From Eutrigla gurnardus (lineage: Eukaryota; Chordata; Actinopteri; Perciformes; Triglidae), in assembly GCA_963514095.1 (NCBI GenBank), contig OY741279.1, positions 7,710,322 through 7,774,321 of the forward strand: a DNA stretch of 64,000 nt. Direction: 5' to 3'. Made by a program: the position numbers and the translations under genes. The notes beneath the pieces are model-generated. The model did not search any database and was not told the origin of the DNA. It worked only from the letters and a program-made list of their open reading frames with translations. Positions within the stretch are counted from its first letter, which is position 1, and the number at the start of each line of letters is the position of its first letter. Below, in pieces: positions 10,801 to 23,462 of this stretch.

Positions 10801-13800
10801 TTAATAATATGCTCATGTCTCTTGGAAGTATTGCTCTGTTACAACTGAAGGTAATGTTTTAAAGGCTGAAAAAATGTAACCTCCAAACTTTTTAAACGCA
10901 TAATATCTTACTGCAGCTGCCAAGCACACACACTTGGGAGAGTTTGACATGCTGCAAATTGGAAGTTTGCAGTTCGGTCAATTGGACATCTAGTTGTCGG
11001 TTTGTTAAATGAAAACGTAAACCTGTGACTTCGGTGTCACACTTTTTTTCACAGGTTTGTATGCTTAATTCTTATGAAAAGGGGGGTAAAATGTATTCTC
11101 TACTTTCTGTTGTGTCCGGTCTATTCACACTCACAATGAGTCAACAAGCACGTTTTGGCAGGAGAAAGGTGAGAATGTGAGTCATTTTTTTGTAACTTCA
11201 GTTTTAAATCTCAATGACATAATTAACACCAGTTCTCTCCACGGATCCAGAACCGAACAAAGGAATGAAAAGAGAGTAGAGAGAAAAAAAAAGTAATTAT
11301 CACAGCCAAAGGTCATCACCCCAAAGTGGCTCTGAATTCTTTTCGACGGCCTCTCTTAATTGGTCGTGGTGCGGCGCCAAGGCTCTATGCGAGAGTGAAG
11401 TCGTGAAGCGCTGCCAGCAGAATAGCCAGGCCACAGGAGGAAGGAGTATTGTTCTTGGCATGGATTAAAGCAACCAAATCCAAGCACCCAGATGGACTCC
11501 AATGGGCTCCAGCAATAATACGCACACTGAGAGAGGATCGAGGTCACCTCAGGATACACACACAATAAATCCATTGTGGCTGGCTGTCTCTTTTCAAAGA
11601 TATTTCACTGCTCGCAGATCTTATCTACCTCTGCATATTGAGCAGAACCTGGAGAACAATTAGCCTCTAATGTAAACAGAGACCAGGCCCCACCGAGCCA
11701 GCATAAGTGGATATGCTAAATGTGCAGAGCGGGGCTGATTTCTTTATACCACAAACACACAATAACCTCTGCATTTAGGAAATTGACTGCTTTCTTTTCC
11801 CGTGTAAGCATTATTGAGATTCAGTCATTGTTAGGCTCTTATCCAAAAGCTACCTCAGTGCCTCTTGCTAAAACTCATTATGTAAGTGCACCAGCACTGT
11901 TTGAACTGAAAGGTGCCTCTGCACTATTAAGCAAGTGCATAAGAGAATCTGCAAAAGCATTGTTTTAAAAGGGCTAAAATGCAGTAGGTATCATAGTTGT
12001 TATTCTCTGTAATAATTAAATAACGTGAGGCAGTTTAAAGAAGCAGGTCTGACGGTCTACAATGCAAACTATACAATTTGTAGGCCTTATTGCTTTGCAA
12101 ATCGCTGTAGGCACAAAGTCAAAGACGGTTGGCAGCTCTGGAAGGTGTGTGCATGCAAGTAAGATAGTGTGCAAACAGTGTTTTCTCTTTACTCAGATGA
12201 CGTGTATGTCAACACATTAGTAGACTAATGGGAAAATGATATCCCTTAATATCTACTTGTGGTACTTGTGTGTCGACAAATGCAGACAATATAGGCTTCA
12301 TGCAAATATAGAAAAAAGACTGTAAAACCACAAAAGGAATGTGCAACCCACATAAACAAACACGATTATGCACATATCATCCAAAAATGTAACAACTCAT
12401 GCAACCCAACCCAGGACCTGCTATAATTCAGGTAATCAACTGTGCACGAGAAAGCTATATTTAAAGCGTGAATGTGTTGTAGTGAATATTTATCCTCTGC
12501 AAGCTTTACTGGGCTCCTCTCAATGAGAGAAATGTTTTTCTCCCTCTCTCCCTCTCCATCTCTCTGTCACTCTCCTCTCCCTCTATCTCCAGGTTTTTCT
12601 CTCAGGAAAACAAAAAAAAAAAAAAAACCCCGCAGCAGCCATAGCGACAGAGAGCAAAGGAAGACCTGGCCCGGGCCTGTCACCTTTGGAGCGCCCTGAT
12701 TGGTCGAGGCCTGCTGTGTGAGCTTTGTTGCCGTGTGGACGGCGAGGCAGGCAGTTCTCTGAGCGTTGCTGTGGACGCAGAGCTATCTCAGCAGTCCTGT
12801 CAGGGCGGATTTACACCGTAGGCTCAAAGCAGATTTTTTTCACTCCCGTGACACATTTTGCGGTTGAATAGAAGAAACCCTCAGTATGACAGTTCATGTT
12901 AGCTATAGGGAAAAGATCCACTGACTTGTGACTGTTTTGTGACATCGGAAATATGAGACACCCTCTATTTTTATTCAGAAGAAAAACAATCTAATGACCA
13001 GCTTTCTTGTGACACAAGTGAAATAGTCTTTAGCATGCAGTTTATGCAATGTAGTCATTAAAATCACACATACTGTGAAAATCTAAGTTAAGCTTTTAAG
13101 GAGAAATATATACAAATTTCAGAGCATTAGTGTAGCAGGAAACAACTCTACATTAAGATTTAGTGGAGAAATGTCCACCAGAGCAGGAAATTAAGCTAGC
13201 TAGCCCTCTGTGTGTGTTGTGATCCGGCGCTCACACCGCCGCTTTATTACCGCTGTTACAGCCGATAGCATGGCGCCCACCAGTGGCGCAAAACGTGGAT
13301 GCACTATATGCGACGCATAAAGGAGCCGCACCATGTTATGTACCTTTAAAGTCCCTCTGCGTGAACAAAGTTGCGTTTAAGTTGATTCCAGTAGTTTGTA
13401 CACTGACCTCTTAAAGTTTTTTATTTCGTTTTTTTTTTTATTTCGTTTTTTTTAGTAATTCAGCCTGGGTCCTCAATTGGAAAAACATTCAACCCTTTCA
13501 CAGAGGTTTTTACATGAAGAAGGTGTTTTTTTAAATTCCCATCCATCCATGTTTCACCTGTGTATCCTGTTGAGGGTCAAAGAGGGTGTCGGTGCTGATT
13601 CATCAGTTTATCACATTGTGCTTTTATTCTTCCACTAAAGTTCAGGTAGGAAGCGACGCAGATGTGAATCTGCTTTCTGTGCCATTGTTAATCATTGCAC
13701 CCTCGTTTGTTATCGCCCTGTGGCAAGTGTTGATAGATGAGGTTAAAATACAGTGAATAACTACTGACAGTTGTTTCCTCCATGGGAAGGAGACGTACAA

Positions 13801-14560
13801 TGAGTTCTCTGATTCTATTGTTGCCAGACTGGGTCCAGATTGTGGGAGATGACTTCCTATGACTCCTCTGACTCAGATCTGTCTGCACCCTGGATCGACA
13901 GTATGTTGATCGAGATACCACATGCCTGTCAAGAGTGTGGATAAAGTGGGAGGACAAATCTGTTTTCAAATACTTTATGGCTGTCTGATAAAGTTTTTTG
14001 TCTTAAAATTGAACAAATGAAACTGATCTTAGTCAGTCATAATAATTCTACCATGTCCATTGCAGGGTCATGTCAAAGTAAATTATATCGCCAGGAGGGT
14101 TATGCATAAAGTGATCAGAGGTCCGAAAATCCCTCCGGTGGGTCTTAAAATAAATAACGAACAGTCCCTTACTCATCGTATGATCAATGCATTAGTCATT
14201 GTGAGTTTGGGTCCAAACGCACAGACATGTGTCATGAAGCTGAAGAGTATGTGGTCTATAATTACCTGCTAATGTGTCATTAGCATTAGCCGGAGCTGTG
14301 ACCCCTGATGGCCATGGAATCTCCCAGAGAACAGCCCAGGGTGTTTTCACACTGCATTTAAGATGAACTTTTCGCATCAACGGCACAGAGGAAAATGGCC
14401 ACATGTATGAGCATACGCTAGCAAACATAGACATACAAGACACAAAAGAGTAAGACTCATGTGTACACACAAAAACTGTTGTGACTAATGAAAAAACACG
14501 ATTTTCTGGACCACAACCTAAAAAACTTAAAACACGCATTAACAAGACGCTAACACCTGA
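7842..14560. other. Intergenic, no gene recognised
   Basis: No reading frame with domain content or coherent splice sites. 8930-9030 and 9680-9850 are somewhat CpG-rich. 12540-12600 is a CT-rich tract followed by an A17 run (12609-12626). 10130-10260 is AT-rich and homeodomain-site-like, which could suit a conserved non-coding element, but conservation cannot be seen from one sequence. Confidence 0.5.
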
Positions 14561-14569
14561 GCGGAATGG

Positions 14570-14725
14570 CTCGTTAGCAGCTAAATGCTCGCCGGCTAGT
14601 TGCTAACTATCTCTGTCTGCTAAAAGGTAGCGTACAACTGGCTTTAGGCATTTTTTTCTATGACAAAGAGAAAAAAGAAGCTGCCTGCTGGTCAGAAATT
14701 GCCGCTATGAGAGCGGAAACAGTAA
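14570..14725. repeat. Older interspersed repeat, left part, split by the MITE at 14726
   Basis: Contains TTAGCAGCTAAATGCTCGCC, then a GCTGCCTGCTGGTCAGAAAT block that I recall from teleost repeats. It is interrupted at 14726 and seems to resume at 15283 (GTCATGGGCTGGACAGCTTA). Family unnamed. Confidence 0.45.
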
Positions 14726-15279
14726 CGGGCTGATTATGCTTCCGCGTAGTGATAACGCAACGGCAACGCAACGGCCACACAGTTGCTTGGAGACCGTGAT
14801 GGTTCTGCGTTGGGTTTACGTGTCGAAATGCAATTCAATGCCACACCGGTAAAGGGCGCTATGTTTTTTGTAAAGACTGACCGACCGACCGAGACTCTTG
14901 ACGTATATCGTCGTAGCCTCGTTATAGCGTATTTGTTTACTTTCCGGCTTTAAACGTCCACATTTTTTCAGAACTTGGTGTTTTATTTCTTTGTGCAAAA
15001 GCGAGAATGTGCAAACAATAAAACGAGGTGAAAACAATAAAAGTAGCCTTTTAAAAGTTGAAATGGCGGTGTTTATGAGTGGAAACCGGATAGCGGTCTC
15101 CAGCGGATGTAGTTAGCGGACCAATCACAGCCAAAGCCGCTGCGTCGCCTCGACGCGCGTCTAGGATTTTTGGGAGGTACACGTCAGGCCCTTGCGTTGG
15201 ACGTAAGGGGGGTCCGCAAGGACGTAAGGGGTCCGCAAGCCCCCTTGCGTTGTGTCGACGCGGAAGCATAACTCAGCCT
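14726..15279. mobile_element. PIF-Harbinger-like MITE, 554 bp
   Basis: The ends are inverted: CGGGCTGATTATGCTTCCGC at the left and, as reverse complement of the right end, AGGCTGAGTTATGCTTCCGC, with a 14-bp identical core TTATGCTTCCGCGT. Both ends abut TAA (14723-14725 and 15280-15282), which fits the 3-bp TWA target duplication of PIF-Harbinger elements. No transposase frame is present, so it is non-autonomous. It is nested in an older repeat. A one-base shift of the boundaries is possible. Confidence 0.7.
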
Positions 15280-15665
15280 TAAGTCATGGGCTGGACAGCT
15301 TAAAATGAACTGAAACTCTTGTTAAGTCATGGGGTGCTGCACTGTTTGGCTAGCTAGCTAAGGTTGCTAGGTTACGTTAGCTTGTGACAGACCTGCTGTT
15401 TTCCTGTAGTGAATTCATATTTTAACCAAAAGATGTCGCCATGATGTGCCCCATAGTAAAAAATATCTTAAAAATCTATTTTCTTTTTTCAAAAAAAGAT
15501 TAATATAATAATGGACTTTTAAAGGCCTTGTTATATTTCTTCAGCCAGAGCAAGTAGGCTACTCCGCCCTGATTCATGTACCGATCATATGTGACAAGGA
15601 ATGAGGGAATTACCCGCTGAAGACCTTTAAAATTGATTAAGCTGAAGAAGATTCCTGGAACCGTC

Positions 15666-15684
15666 GGGGGGGGGGGGGGGGGGG
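15666..15684. repeat. Poly-G tract, 19 G
   Basis: Uninterrupted G homopolymer on the + strand. Confidence 0.95.
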
Positions 15685-17837
15685 ATTTCTTTCATGATAC
15701 CAGACAGACCAGGACAAAGACATGTGGGTCTTGTTGTTTAGAAGTGACCTGGGTTAACAATTTCACGGAATAAAACTTTCCATCAAAATGAGAAGGGATC
15801 CAGGTTCAAAGAGCTGATAATGGCTGTAACTGTCCCGTAATTTCTGCTGTTCATAGTGATCATTTCATCATTTAATGTTAAAATAATTCATCAGGAAATT
15901 TTGAAAATTTAATAAGAAATCCAAAACGGCAAGTTATTAAATCAGCTATCCCCATTTTTTTATATGCAACAATGCATCGTGTGGTAAAAGAAAAACTTCT
16001 TTGTCATCAGACTCTGTTCCTCATCATTTAGCACCCGTAATCTCCCAAGGCTTGTCTAACCCTCTGAGATAAGTCCAGCTCCTCAGTGTTAGCCTCCCTT
16101 CTGCCAGCCGTCAGGTGTAGTGTGTCCGACAGCTTTATTCATGCAGTAACGCCAGTGGTGAAGTTCACGCAAAGGTAATTAATCTGGAAACCTAAGGCTG
16201 CTCCCCATTCATAGCGCACTAGATAGATAATTATAGCTACAGGCCTTTGGGGGTAGAAGGGCAATGAAAGTGCTGAAAGACAGACTTAAATGAGAAACTG
16301 AAAAGTTATATCTGAAGGTTTTTTTTCTGTTGTTGTTTGACCCTCAGGGGTTTCATTTACTTTTTTAACCACTTTTCCCATTTTGTGGAAAAGGGAATTA
16401 TACCATGAGGGCCGAAATGTAACAAGAAAGCATGAAATGAAGGTTTTGAATTGTGATTTTTTTTCAAAACAACATAGCATCTTTTTCAAAATCATTACAA
16501 AGAAGTGATTCGCCACTTCCCTGCTCTTATATATTTACGAACAGAGAGGCATAGCAGGAGGTTAATGGTGGTGCAGGTGTGGAGCTGGGAAAATAATGAT
16601 GCTGACAGATGAGTTGAGAGGACAAGGTCAAAGTTCAAAACCTGGAGGCAATGACCTCAAAATTACCATTTTGAGAAACTTGTTGTTTGGACAGTCGAGG
16701 ACATCTGTGGGATTCCAGATCAGCTTAAATCCATCTGCCAGACATTAGACAGTGAAAAGTCCATAACTCTTTGGCTGAAATTGCTGTCTTGTCATCGCAA
16801 CCATTTCTCCAACCAAAGAAAGAACAAAGGGAGGTGAAAGAATACTAGTAGTGACTCCTTCTTACTCGGAAACGTTTTCTCAGAGTCACTTACAGTGGGG
16901 AAACTTCACACCCATGACCTATCCAAATTAATATTTCCTGTTGCAGGGAAAAGTCTTTCGTGTGCGAGCTGACATGGAATTAAAACACTGATTAGTCAGA
17001 GAGAATCGTCACTATCACAACAGGACATCCTGCACAAACTGCCATCAACAATGCAATGTTGTTATTATCTCACCAAGATTTAATAAGCAGCCAAACTACG
17101 CCTTACACTACACATTAGTACACTACACATTGTACAACTGATGAAGTGCAGATGTATTTGATTGCAAGTGTCGCCTGGAAGATGATGCGGCATCGCTATG
17201 GTGACCAGCTAGGAATCCCACCGAGAGGGAGTGGTTATTACCTGCGGTGAAAAAGAAATGAAAAAGAGAAAATGGCATGCTACTAAATGTGAATTAAGTC
17301 GGCCGAACCATGCGGTGGAAGTTAATGATCCAAGTGACATAAATTACAGAAAGTGCTAAACATGCCCGAAGTTACTTAACGCAGTGATTGAAAAACTAAT
17401 TCTAATCAAGGGCCATGATGAACTTTGATGACAGCCAGAAATCATCAGACCCCTTTACCACAAACTGGAAAATAATCATCTATGTCGCAGCTTAGTAAAG
17501 TCTTCTAATATATTCAAAAGCAAGATGTTCATTATTATTATGAGATTTTCATTGAATATCGCATCTCAACATTCACAGAGGAGATTCTTTTTTTTTTTTA
17601 ATTTTCTTTTTTTTTATCAACATCAGTTCTAATCTAGCTCCGCAGGGAATCTTATTGTGAAACTTCCCCCTCCTTTGGTCCTCTGATGAAAAGCAGGGCT
17701 CGGCATCCTGCTAATAATCTAATTAAAGCCAAACAGCCACACAGCTTGCTCCATCACATAATCACACCGCATCCACTACAGTGGCTCTCCGCTATTCTGT
17801 TATTAGTTAAAATAGCCTGAACATGATGTGCTTTAGA

Positions 17838-17839
<2 letters not shown>
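15685..17839. other. Intergenic, no gene recognised
   Basis: No supported gene. 17620-17760 has TAATCTAATTAAAG and other homeodomain-like sites in non-repetitive sequence, so it is a possible enhancer, unproven. Confidence 0.45.
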
Positions 17840-17906
<67 letters not shown>

Positions 17907-17907
17907 T

Positions 17908-17938
<31 letters not shown>

Positions 17939-17946
17939 GGGGGGGG
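17840..17946. repeat. (TG)n microsatellite joined to a 25-base poly-G tract
   Basis: TG units from 17840 to about 17921, one GAG interruption at 17904, then 25 consecutive G at 17922-17946. Confidence 0.96.
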
Positions 17947-19255
17947 CTTTGTTCAAGAAGGTCAAAGAACACCTTTGGCTTAATGTTTACTGAAATTTAA
18001 CAGTTAGTTAAAAGTAATCTTGACAGACTTGATGATTTATTGGAATATATCTTCTCAAGTATCATTTGAGACTTTTTTTGTTTTATTTCATGAAAAATAT
18101 TAGGAACCACAGGACTGAATGTCAGGCCCTTGGGCTGATTAAAGTGTTAATCCACCCTTTTTTAAATAAAAAAAATCAGGGGGTTGAACTTTGTTGCAAA
18201 CAAAAGAGACTCCATTATGTTGCATGTTCAACTGAATACACTTGTTGAAGCCAACCACCTGCAAATGCAATCGGCGGACTCTGTCGTGTGACTCAGTGAG
18301 GCGTGCCAAGGCAGGCTTCAGCTGAGAAGCGTTTTAATGAGCTGTAAACTAAACCGAAATCATTGCCATTGATTCAACATGTCCTCACTAGATGCTCCAA
18401 GTAACCGTGCACAGGCCAGGCTTGTAGTGGCGAGGCCGGGGGATAAGCTGGTGGAAAGTCAACACGTTTAATGCTGTAACAGGGGGATTGCATGTTGGGG
18501 ACATATGAGGGTCACAAAGTCTGTAAATTAACACCATGCAGAGACCCAAATGTCCAGTGTGTGTTCTCCTCAGGCCGTGGCCGGCTAGTCCGCTCACGCT
18601 GCCCGTCAATCCTCTGCTAATCACATCTGCTGCCAATCATTCAATCAAGACCAGCCTGCTGCCACGGTACTTAAGCACCGGCTCCAGCATCGTCCATTTG
18701 ACCACATGGTAACAACTGAGCTACCTGCACTTTTGTAGCATGCTTGTGATTTAAAAAAAAAAAACATCTTTAACACAGCGTTGCTCCAGCTGCATCCTGA
18801 GCAGTTTTGTTTGTGTTTAGTTTGTCTGGATCTGGATCCCTTACCTGCCTATCTGCTCTCAACATGTTCACTTGCATTTTGTTGAATCACCTTGATTCTT
18901 TTGTTGCTGTTGTTGTGGTACGGCTTCCTGTTGAACTTTGTGATCATGTGTATTTAAATTACATATGTTTTTTTGTACTTTAAACATAACAGACACGACC
19001 TGACTTCTTCTTCACTGGACTTGACATGGGTTGAAACTGACCACTAAATGAATATTTGTCAGTGGTATCCATAATGTTTGCTTTCTGTTTGCTCCCAGAC
19101 ACTTTTTCTGAGGTGTTCTTTTCTGTTAAATGTACTTTTTTTTATTGGTTATTCGCACGCTTCCTCTGCAAATAGGCATTGATCCATTACACAAAATCCC
19201 TTCAACCATGGTGTTAGACATTTTTATTGCACTTACACAAGCCAAGCAAAAAAAA

Positions 19256-19257
<2 letters not shown>
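17947..19257. other. Intergenic, no gene recognised
   Basis: Nothing supportable seen; short chance frames only. Confidence 0.5.

Positions 19258-19349
<92 letters not shown>
19258..19349. repeat. (TG)n microsatellite
   Basis: About 46 uninterrupted units, preceded by an A10 run. Confidence 0.97.
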
Positions 19350-19354
<5 letters not shown>

Positions 19355-21229
19355 TACATTTGCTACTTGATAGCTAAAAAACCTGCTCTGTAAACGTCTT
19401 TACACTAAGCTAACTGGCTGTTGCTTTCAGCTTCATATTAACCATAAAAACGAGTGTTATCAATCTTCTAATAAGCCAAGGCCAATATACCTCTTCTCAA
19501 AAATGTTGAATTACTCCTCTTGAATGTGTTCTCAAGAATCTGTCACATAATACTGTTTTGACTTATGTCCTCATATGATCCAGAATATTCCCTCATTCAC
19601 CTCCAATCTTTTTTTTTTTAATAGTGGATTTGCTGTGAAGCTCATCTCCAAGAAGCTACCGAAACATGCCCAGTCTGTGTAGGTGGTTGGTCCGCGTAAG
19701 AACATAGAAAAAAGGTTAAAACAGAAACAAAACATTCAATCCTGACAAATGGTGCCGCTCTCCTAATAGTCAATTAATGCTGATTGTAGATGCAGAGTTG
19801 TAATGGCAACCTGCATGCTGATGAGAACTCTGTAATACGGGTTCACACACACAGTTTACCCCCAAGTTCTTTTAGAGTTATGCAGACCGCTTTCCAGGTT
19901 GTATAATTCTTTTAAATACGCTGCTCGACCTTTGCCCTTGCACTCCCACACAACACAAAGATTGATATTTGGAAATGATGCCAGCTGCGTATCACTGACT
20001 CATCCAGACTCGGCGCTGCAGTGACCCACCAAGTCCTTCTGCTGAACTTCCAGCAGGTTTGGCAACGGTGATTAGAGCAGCTGTAAACCGTAATGGGCCG
20101 TGCCCTCCCCGCCAGACTAATGAGTAAAAGCTATGGCGCTCAACTGCGTGAATCAAAACTGGGTTTTAACATGTGGGCGTAGTCAAAACATGTCTTGATA
20201 CAGTGAACAAAACAACGTTTTCAATTAAATAATAGATCTTACTGTTGCACACTTGGTTGCAAACAAGCACCATTACCAGCTGCATTTTTTTTTTTTGTCT
20301 TTTGCAGCAAAACCGATAATTCCACTGGAACTTTTCTGACAACACCTCTGCTTTAAGTGTTTAAATCGGAGCAGCTGCCACTGTGTGACTCTGTATGCGT
20401 TCAAGTCTTCCTCTCTCTGTGTTTGTGCAATATGAAAACATGACACCCAGCTGCAGCAGCTTCATTCATACAGGTGTCATCCTGTCCAGGAAAGCCTGTA
20501 TCGGGTTTCTGGACATTGTCAGAGCAGGTGCAATGAATTAGCTTCCTGTGCACTTCTTTGTTAAAGGCTTTTTTCCTCTAAAATCTACCTTTACATCCTT
20601 TCTTTCCCCTCTTTTCAACCTCAAGGCAGGATCTTGACTTATCCAAACTGCAACACGACACTGAAAAGAGTATTACTTTCCTTTGTGGTGAGGAGAGAAC
20701 AGTGTTTCTCAGAACCGTGATCGACACAGGGCATGCGGTTGCAGAATTTGCAGAAGTTTATCAGCTGATTCACAGTATCTTACTTTATGGCAGAATTTCA
20801 AAGAAAAGGGAAATAGAATCACCGACCTGTGTGAGTGGAGGGCAGCCGCATAAATAGCTGATTTGCGGTAACATAGCCTATATGTAGCCTACAGAAGTCC
20901 CACAGATGGTGACTGTAAGTCCATGCAAATGAAGCATGTGTCACCTGGAATATCAGTACAGAGGAAACTCCCTTATATTACAAAAAAAAAAAAAAAAAAA
21001 ATGGCGGGACGTAACGGACCAAGAAGTCATAAATCCACTGTTATGTAAAACAACAATGGCGGCTCCCGACGAGGTTAGCTAAGATGCTGCAATAGCATCG
21101 GTTAGATCAGAACTGGAGAGTATTTCTACTGAAAATCTTTCTTGTGAAAATGCCCCTTTTTTTTTCAAATGACAGATTCTCAGAAGGTTCTGTGGAACAA
21201 ACCATCTGGCAGCTCAGTTTAAGCAATTC
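19350..21229. other. Intergenic, no gene recognised
   Basis: No supported gene. An A20 run lies at 20982-21001. 19980-20130 is non-repetitive, with ATTAG and TAATGAG motifs, and may be regulatory; I have no direct evidence. Confidence 0.45.
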
Positions 21230-21450
21230 TGAAGGCACATTTTAAAGGAAGTATAGTTAAACATTTGAGGAAATACACTTTGTTTTCTTTCCATAAGAAG
21301 ATTGGTAAAATATGGTTAGCCTAGCTTAGCATAAAGACTAGAAGTGGCAGGAAACAAAGTTTAAAAATATACACCTATACCAACACCTCTTAACCTCACT
21401 CATTAACATACTGTGACCTGTTATGTGTGTATTTACTGGAAGTCATTGAG
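21230..21450 (+). repeat. Teleost interspersed repeat with TTAGC-CTTAGCATAAAGACT core
   Basis: Contains GGTTAGCCTAGCTTAGCATA, then AAGACTAGAAGTGGCAGGAAAC and a tail with CATTAACATACTGTGACCTG. A related copy on the same strand lies at 58985-59310 (GTTAGCTTAGCTAAAAAGAC). I recall this as a very common fish repeat; the family name is uncertain. Confidence 0.6.
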
Positions 21451-22495
21451 ATGATCCAGCTGTCAAGCACTTATACAAGCAAGAAATAGTAAATAGATAT
21501 AGTATTTTTACAGTACAGCACGCACCTGCAGTATGCTGCACCAACACAGCAATATTGAAAAAGACAGCGTGCCTTTTTGGATGATAAAAATCTGCCGTGC
21601 ATGCCTCAGCACACGTAGCAGGGCAGACTGGATGCGTGTGATAGTACAGTACAAGGGCTGTTCTGGCTCCGCTGATGGATGTTGTTGCAATACTATTGTT
21701 ACAGGGGTCACTGCAGAGGTTCTGCCTCTGCCTTGATCCAATTATGCCCTCGAGAAATGAACACCAATGAGATGAAGCACCTCTCTGCCCTGAGTGGAGT
21801 TTGTTTCTGCCAGACTCCTGGGTTTTCTGTCGGAACCATTCAAGGTTCTCTTTCATTCCCAGTGAAGACGGTTAGAAAAGAAACTGCTCATGCTTTCCCT
21901 TGAGATAAATGGAAGCTACAGCAAATTATGAGTATTATGACCAATTATCTAAGTGATCATTCGCTGTGGATTTATAAGAATGCCCTGAAGTTTTTTTGGC
22001 CTCACGCTGATAGTGGGAACAATAAACAGTTCTGTAAGCATGAACTGTTCTGTCATTCTGAAGGAAATAGATGCTGTGTTCATAGTTTCACTAAAGCAAG
22101 ACTGTGACATGTGCCGTGGTAATCGTTGTTCTATTCAAATGGTACATTCTCATACAGATGTAAACCTCAACTGTAGCACAAGTGCACTTCACCACATACA
22201 TTTAAAGAAAAAAAAAACATTATGTGAATGGTGCTTATTATGGTGATAGAAATATATACAGTATGCATCAACAGGAGTGTGAGTGTCAGTTATTTTATAA
22301 CGTGGTTGTGAAAGAAAAAAAAAGACAAAGTTGATTTTTTTAATCTTCAGCTTTGCTTACAGTGTGAACAAAGCAGAGAGAGACGGAGCAGACGGCCGTG
22401 GTTGAGAGTGTTAGACGCTCGTCTAGACGGAGAGTAAGATCCTTCCCTTCATTGTTGGTTGGCATTGGGAGACTTCAAAACAGGAAATAATATCT

Positions 22496-22520
22496 GGGGG
22501 GGGGGGGGGGGGGGGGGGGG
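22496..22520. repeat. Poly-G tract, 25 G
   Basis: Uninterrupted G homopolymer on the + strand. Confidence 0.95.
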
Positions 22521-23462
22521 TAGTTATGAAAATTAGAAAGTCAAAGACACATGCTGTACAATACAACTTTTTAAAGTTATTTTAAATTAAATGTCAATTC
22601 TATGACTGAAGTGTTCTAACAAAGGTTGTCTCATAAACTCGACATTCCTTTTACTCTCACTCCCAGAATACCTTTAGATTGTCCAAGATTGGGCACAACG
22701 TCCATGCTAGAATTGTGACTAATGTTAAAAACGTATTTCTTTAAATCTGTATTTTGCTTACCCACCTGTTTTTCAAAGTTAAATTCACTATGTGAATCTT
22801 CTGTCAGTGATTCCACGTTTAGGTTTCTGCAACCGTTTTGATCATGGACTAAATCATCCAGTTGTGGAAGAGGACATGTCAGTGTGGGGGTAAAAAAAAA
22901 AAAAGATCAGTGTTGTTCTTAATGGTCTCTTGCACCATCTTGTGGATGCAGCACTGAACTAGGGTTTGTGTTTGATTTCCATTTCTGCCCATGAAGGAAT
23001 GTTATTTAATACAGTATCACTGCGTACGACAATGCAGCAAAATGATTTCTTTATCTATTGCATTTCATGGATCTTGACACTTTTTGTTCGTCCAATTATA
23101 GTAATAGTGTTTAATCGATTACTGGTGTAGCCTACTTGTCTAAGGGAGTTTGTGATTACATTCCTTCTGCAGTTTTTGACTCTAATACAAATATTGTTTA
23201 CAATTTTATAGTGTCGGAATTTGATGCCTTATGTCTGTTTATGTTATATTTATTGTGATTTATTTGTCATTTAGCCTGAAATTTGAGGAAAATTGCCGGA
23301 AATTAAAACATTTTGCAGTTTGTCCTTGGTTTGTCCCTGTTCGGCTTCCTTCCTCGCCCACGTGATTAAGCGTCACACACCATTTGTCCCTGTTGGTTAG
23401 CGGTGAAGCTAGAGCAACACTCGCTCCTTTCATAACTTATATACTTGAATAAAACAATAAAC
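22521..23462. promoter_or_regulatory. Upstream region and probable 5'UTR of zc3h14
   Basis: No gene. The last roughly 150 bp before the ATG at 23463 should hold the zc3h14 promoter and 5'UTR. No TATA box stands out, as is usual for a housekeeping gene. The transcription start cannot be fixed from sequence. Confidence 0.4.

Noticed and set aside
13274..13289. CTCF-like CCCACCAGTGGCGCAA, and another at 52470-52484
   Set aside because: Isolated weak matches with no context such as a gene boundary; not listed as features.
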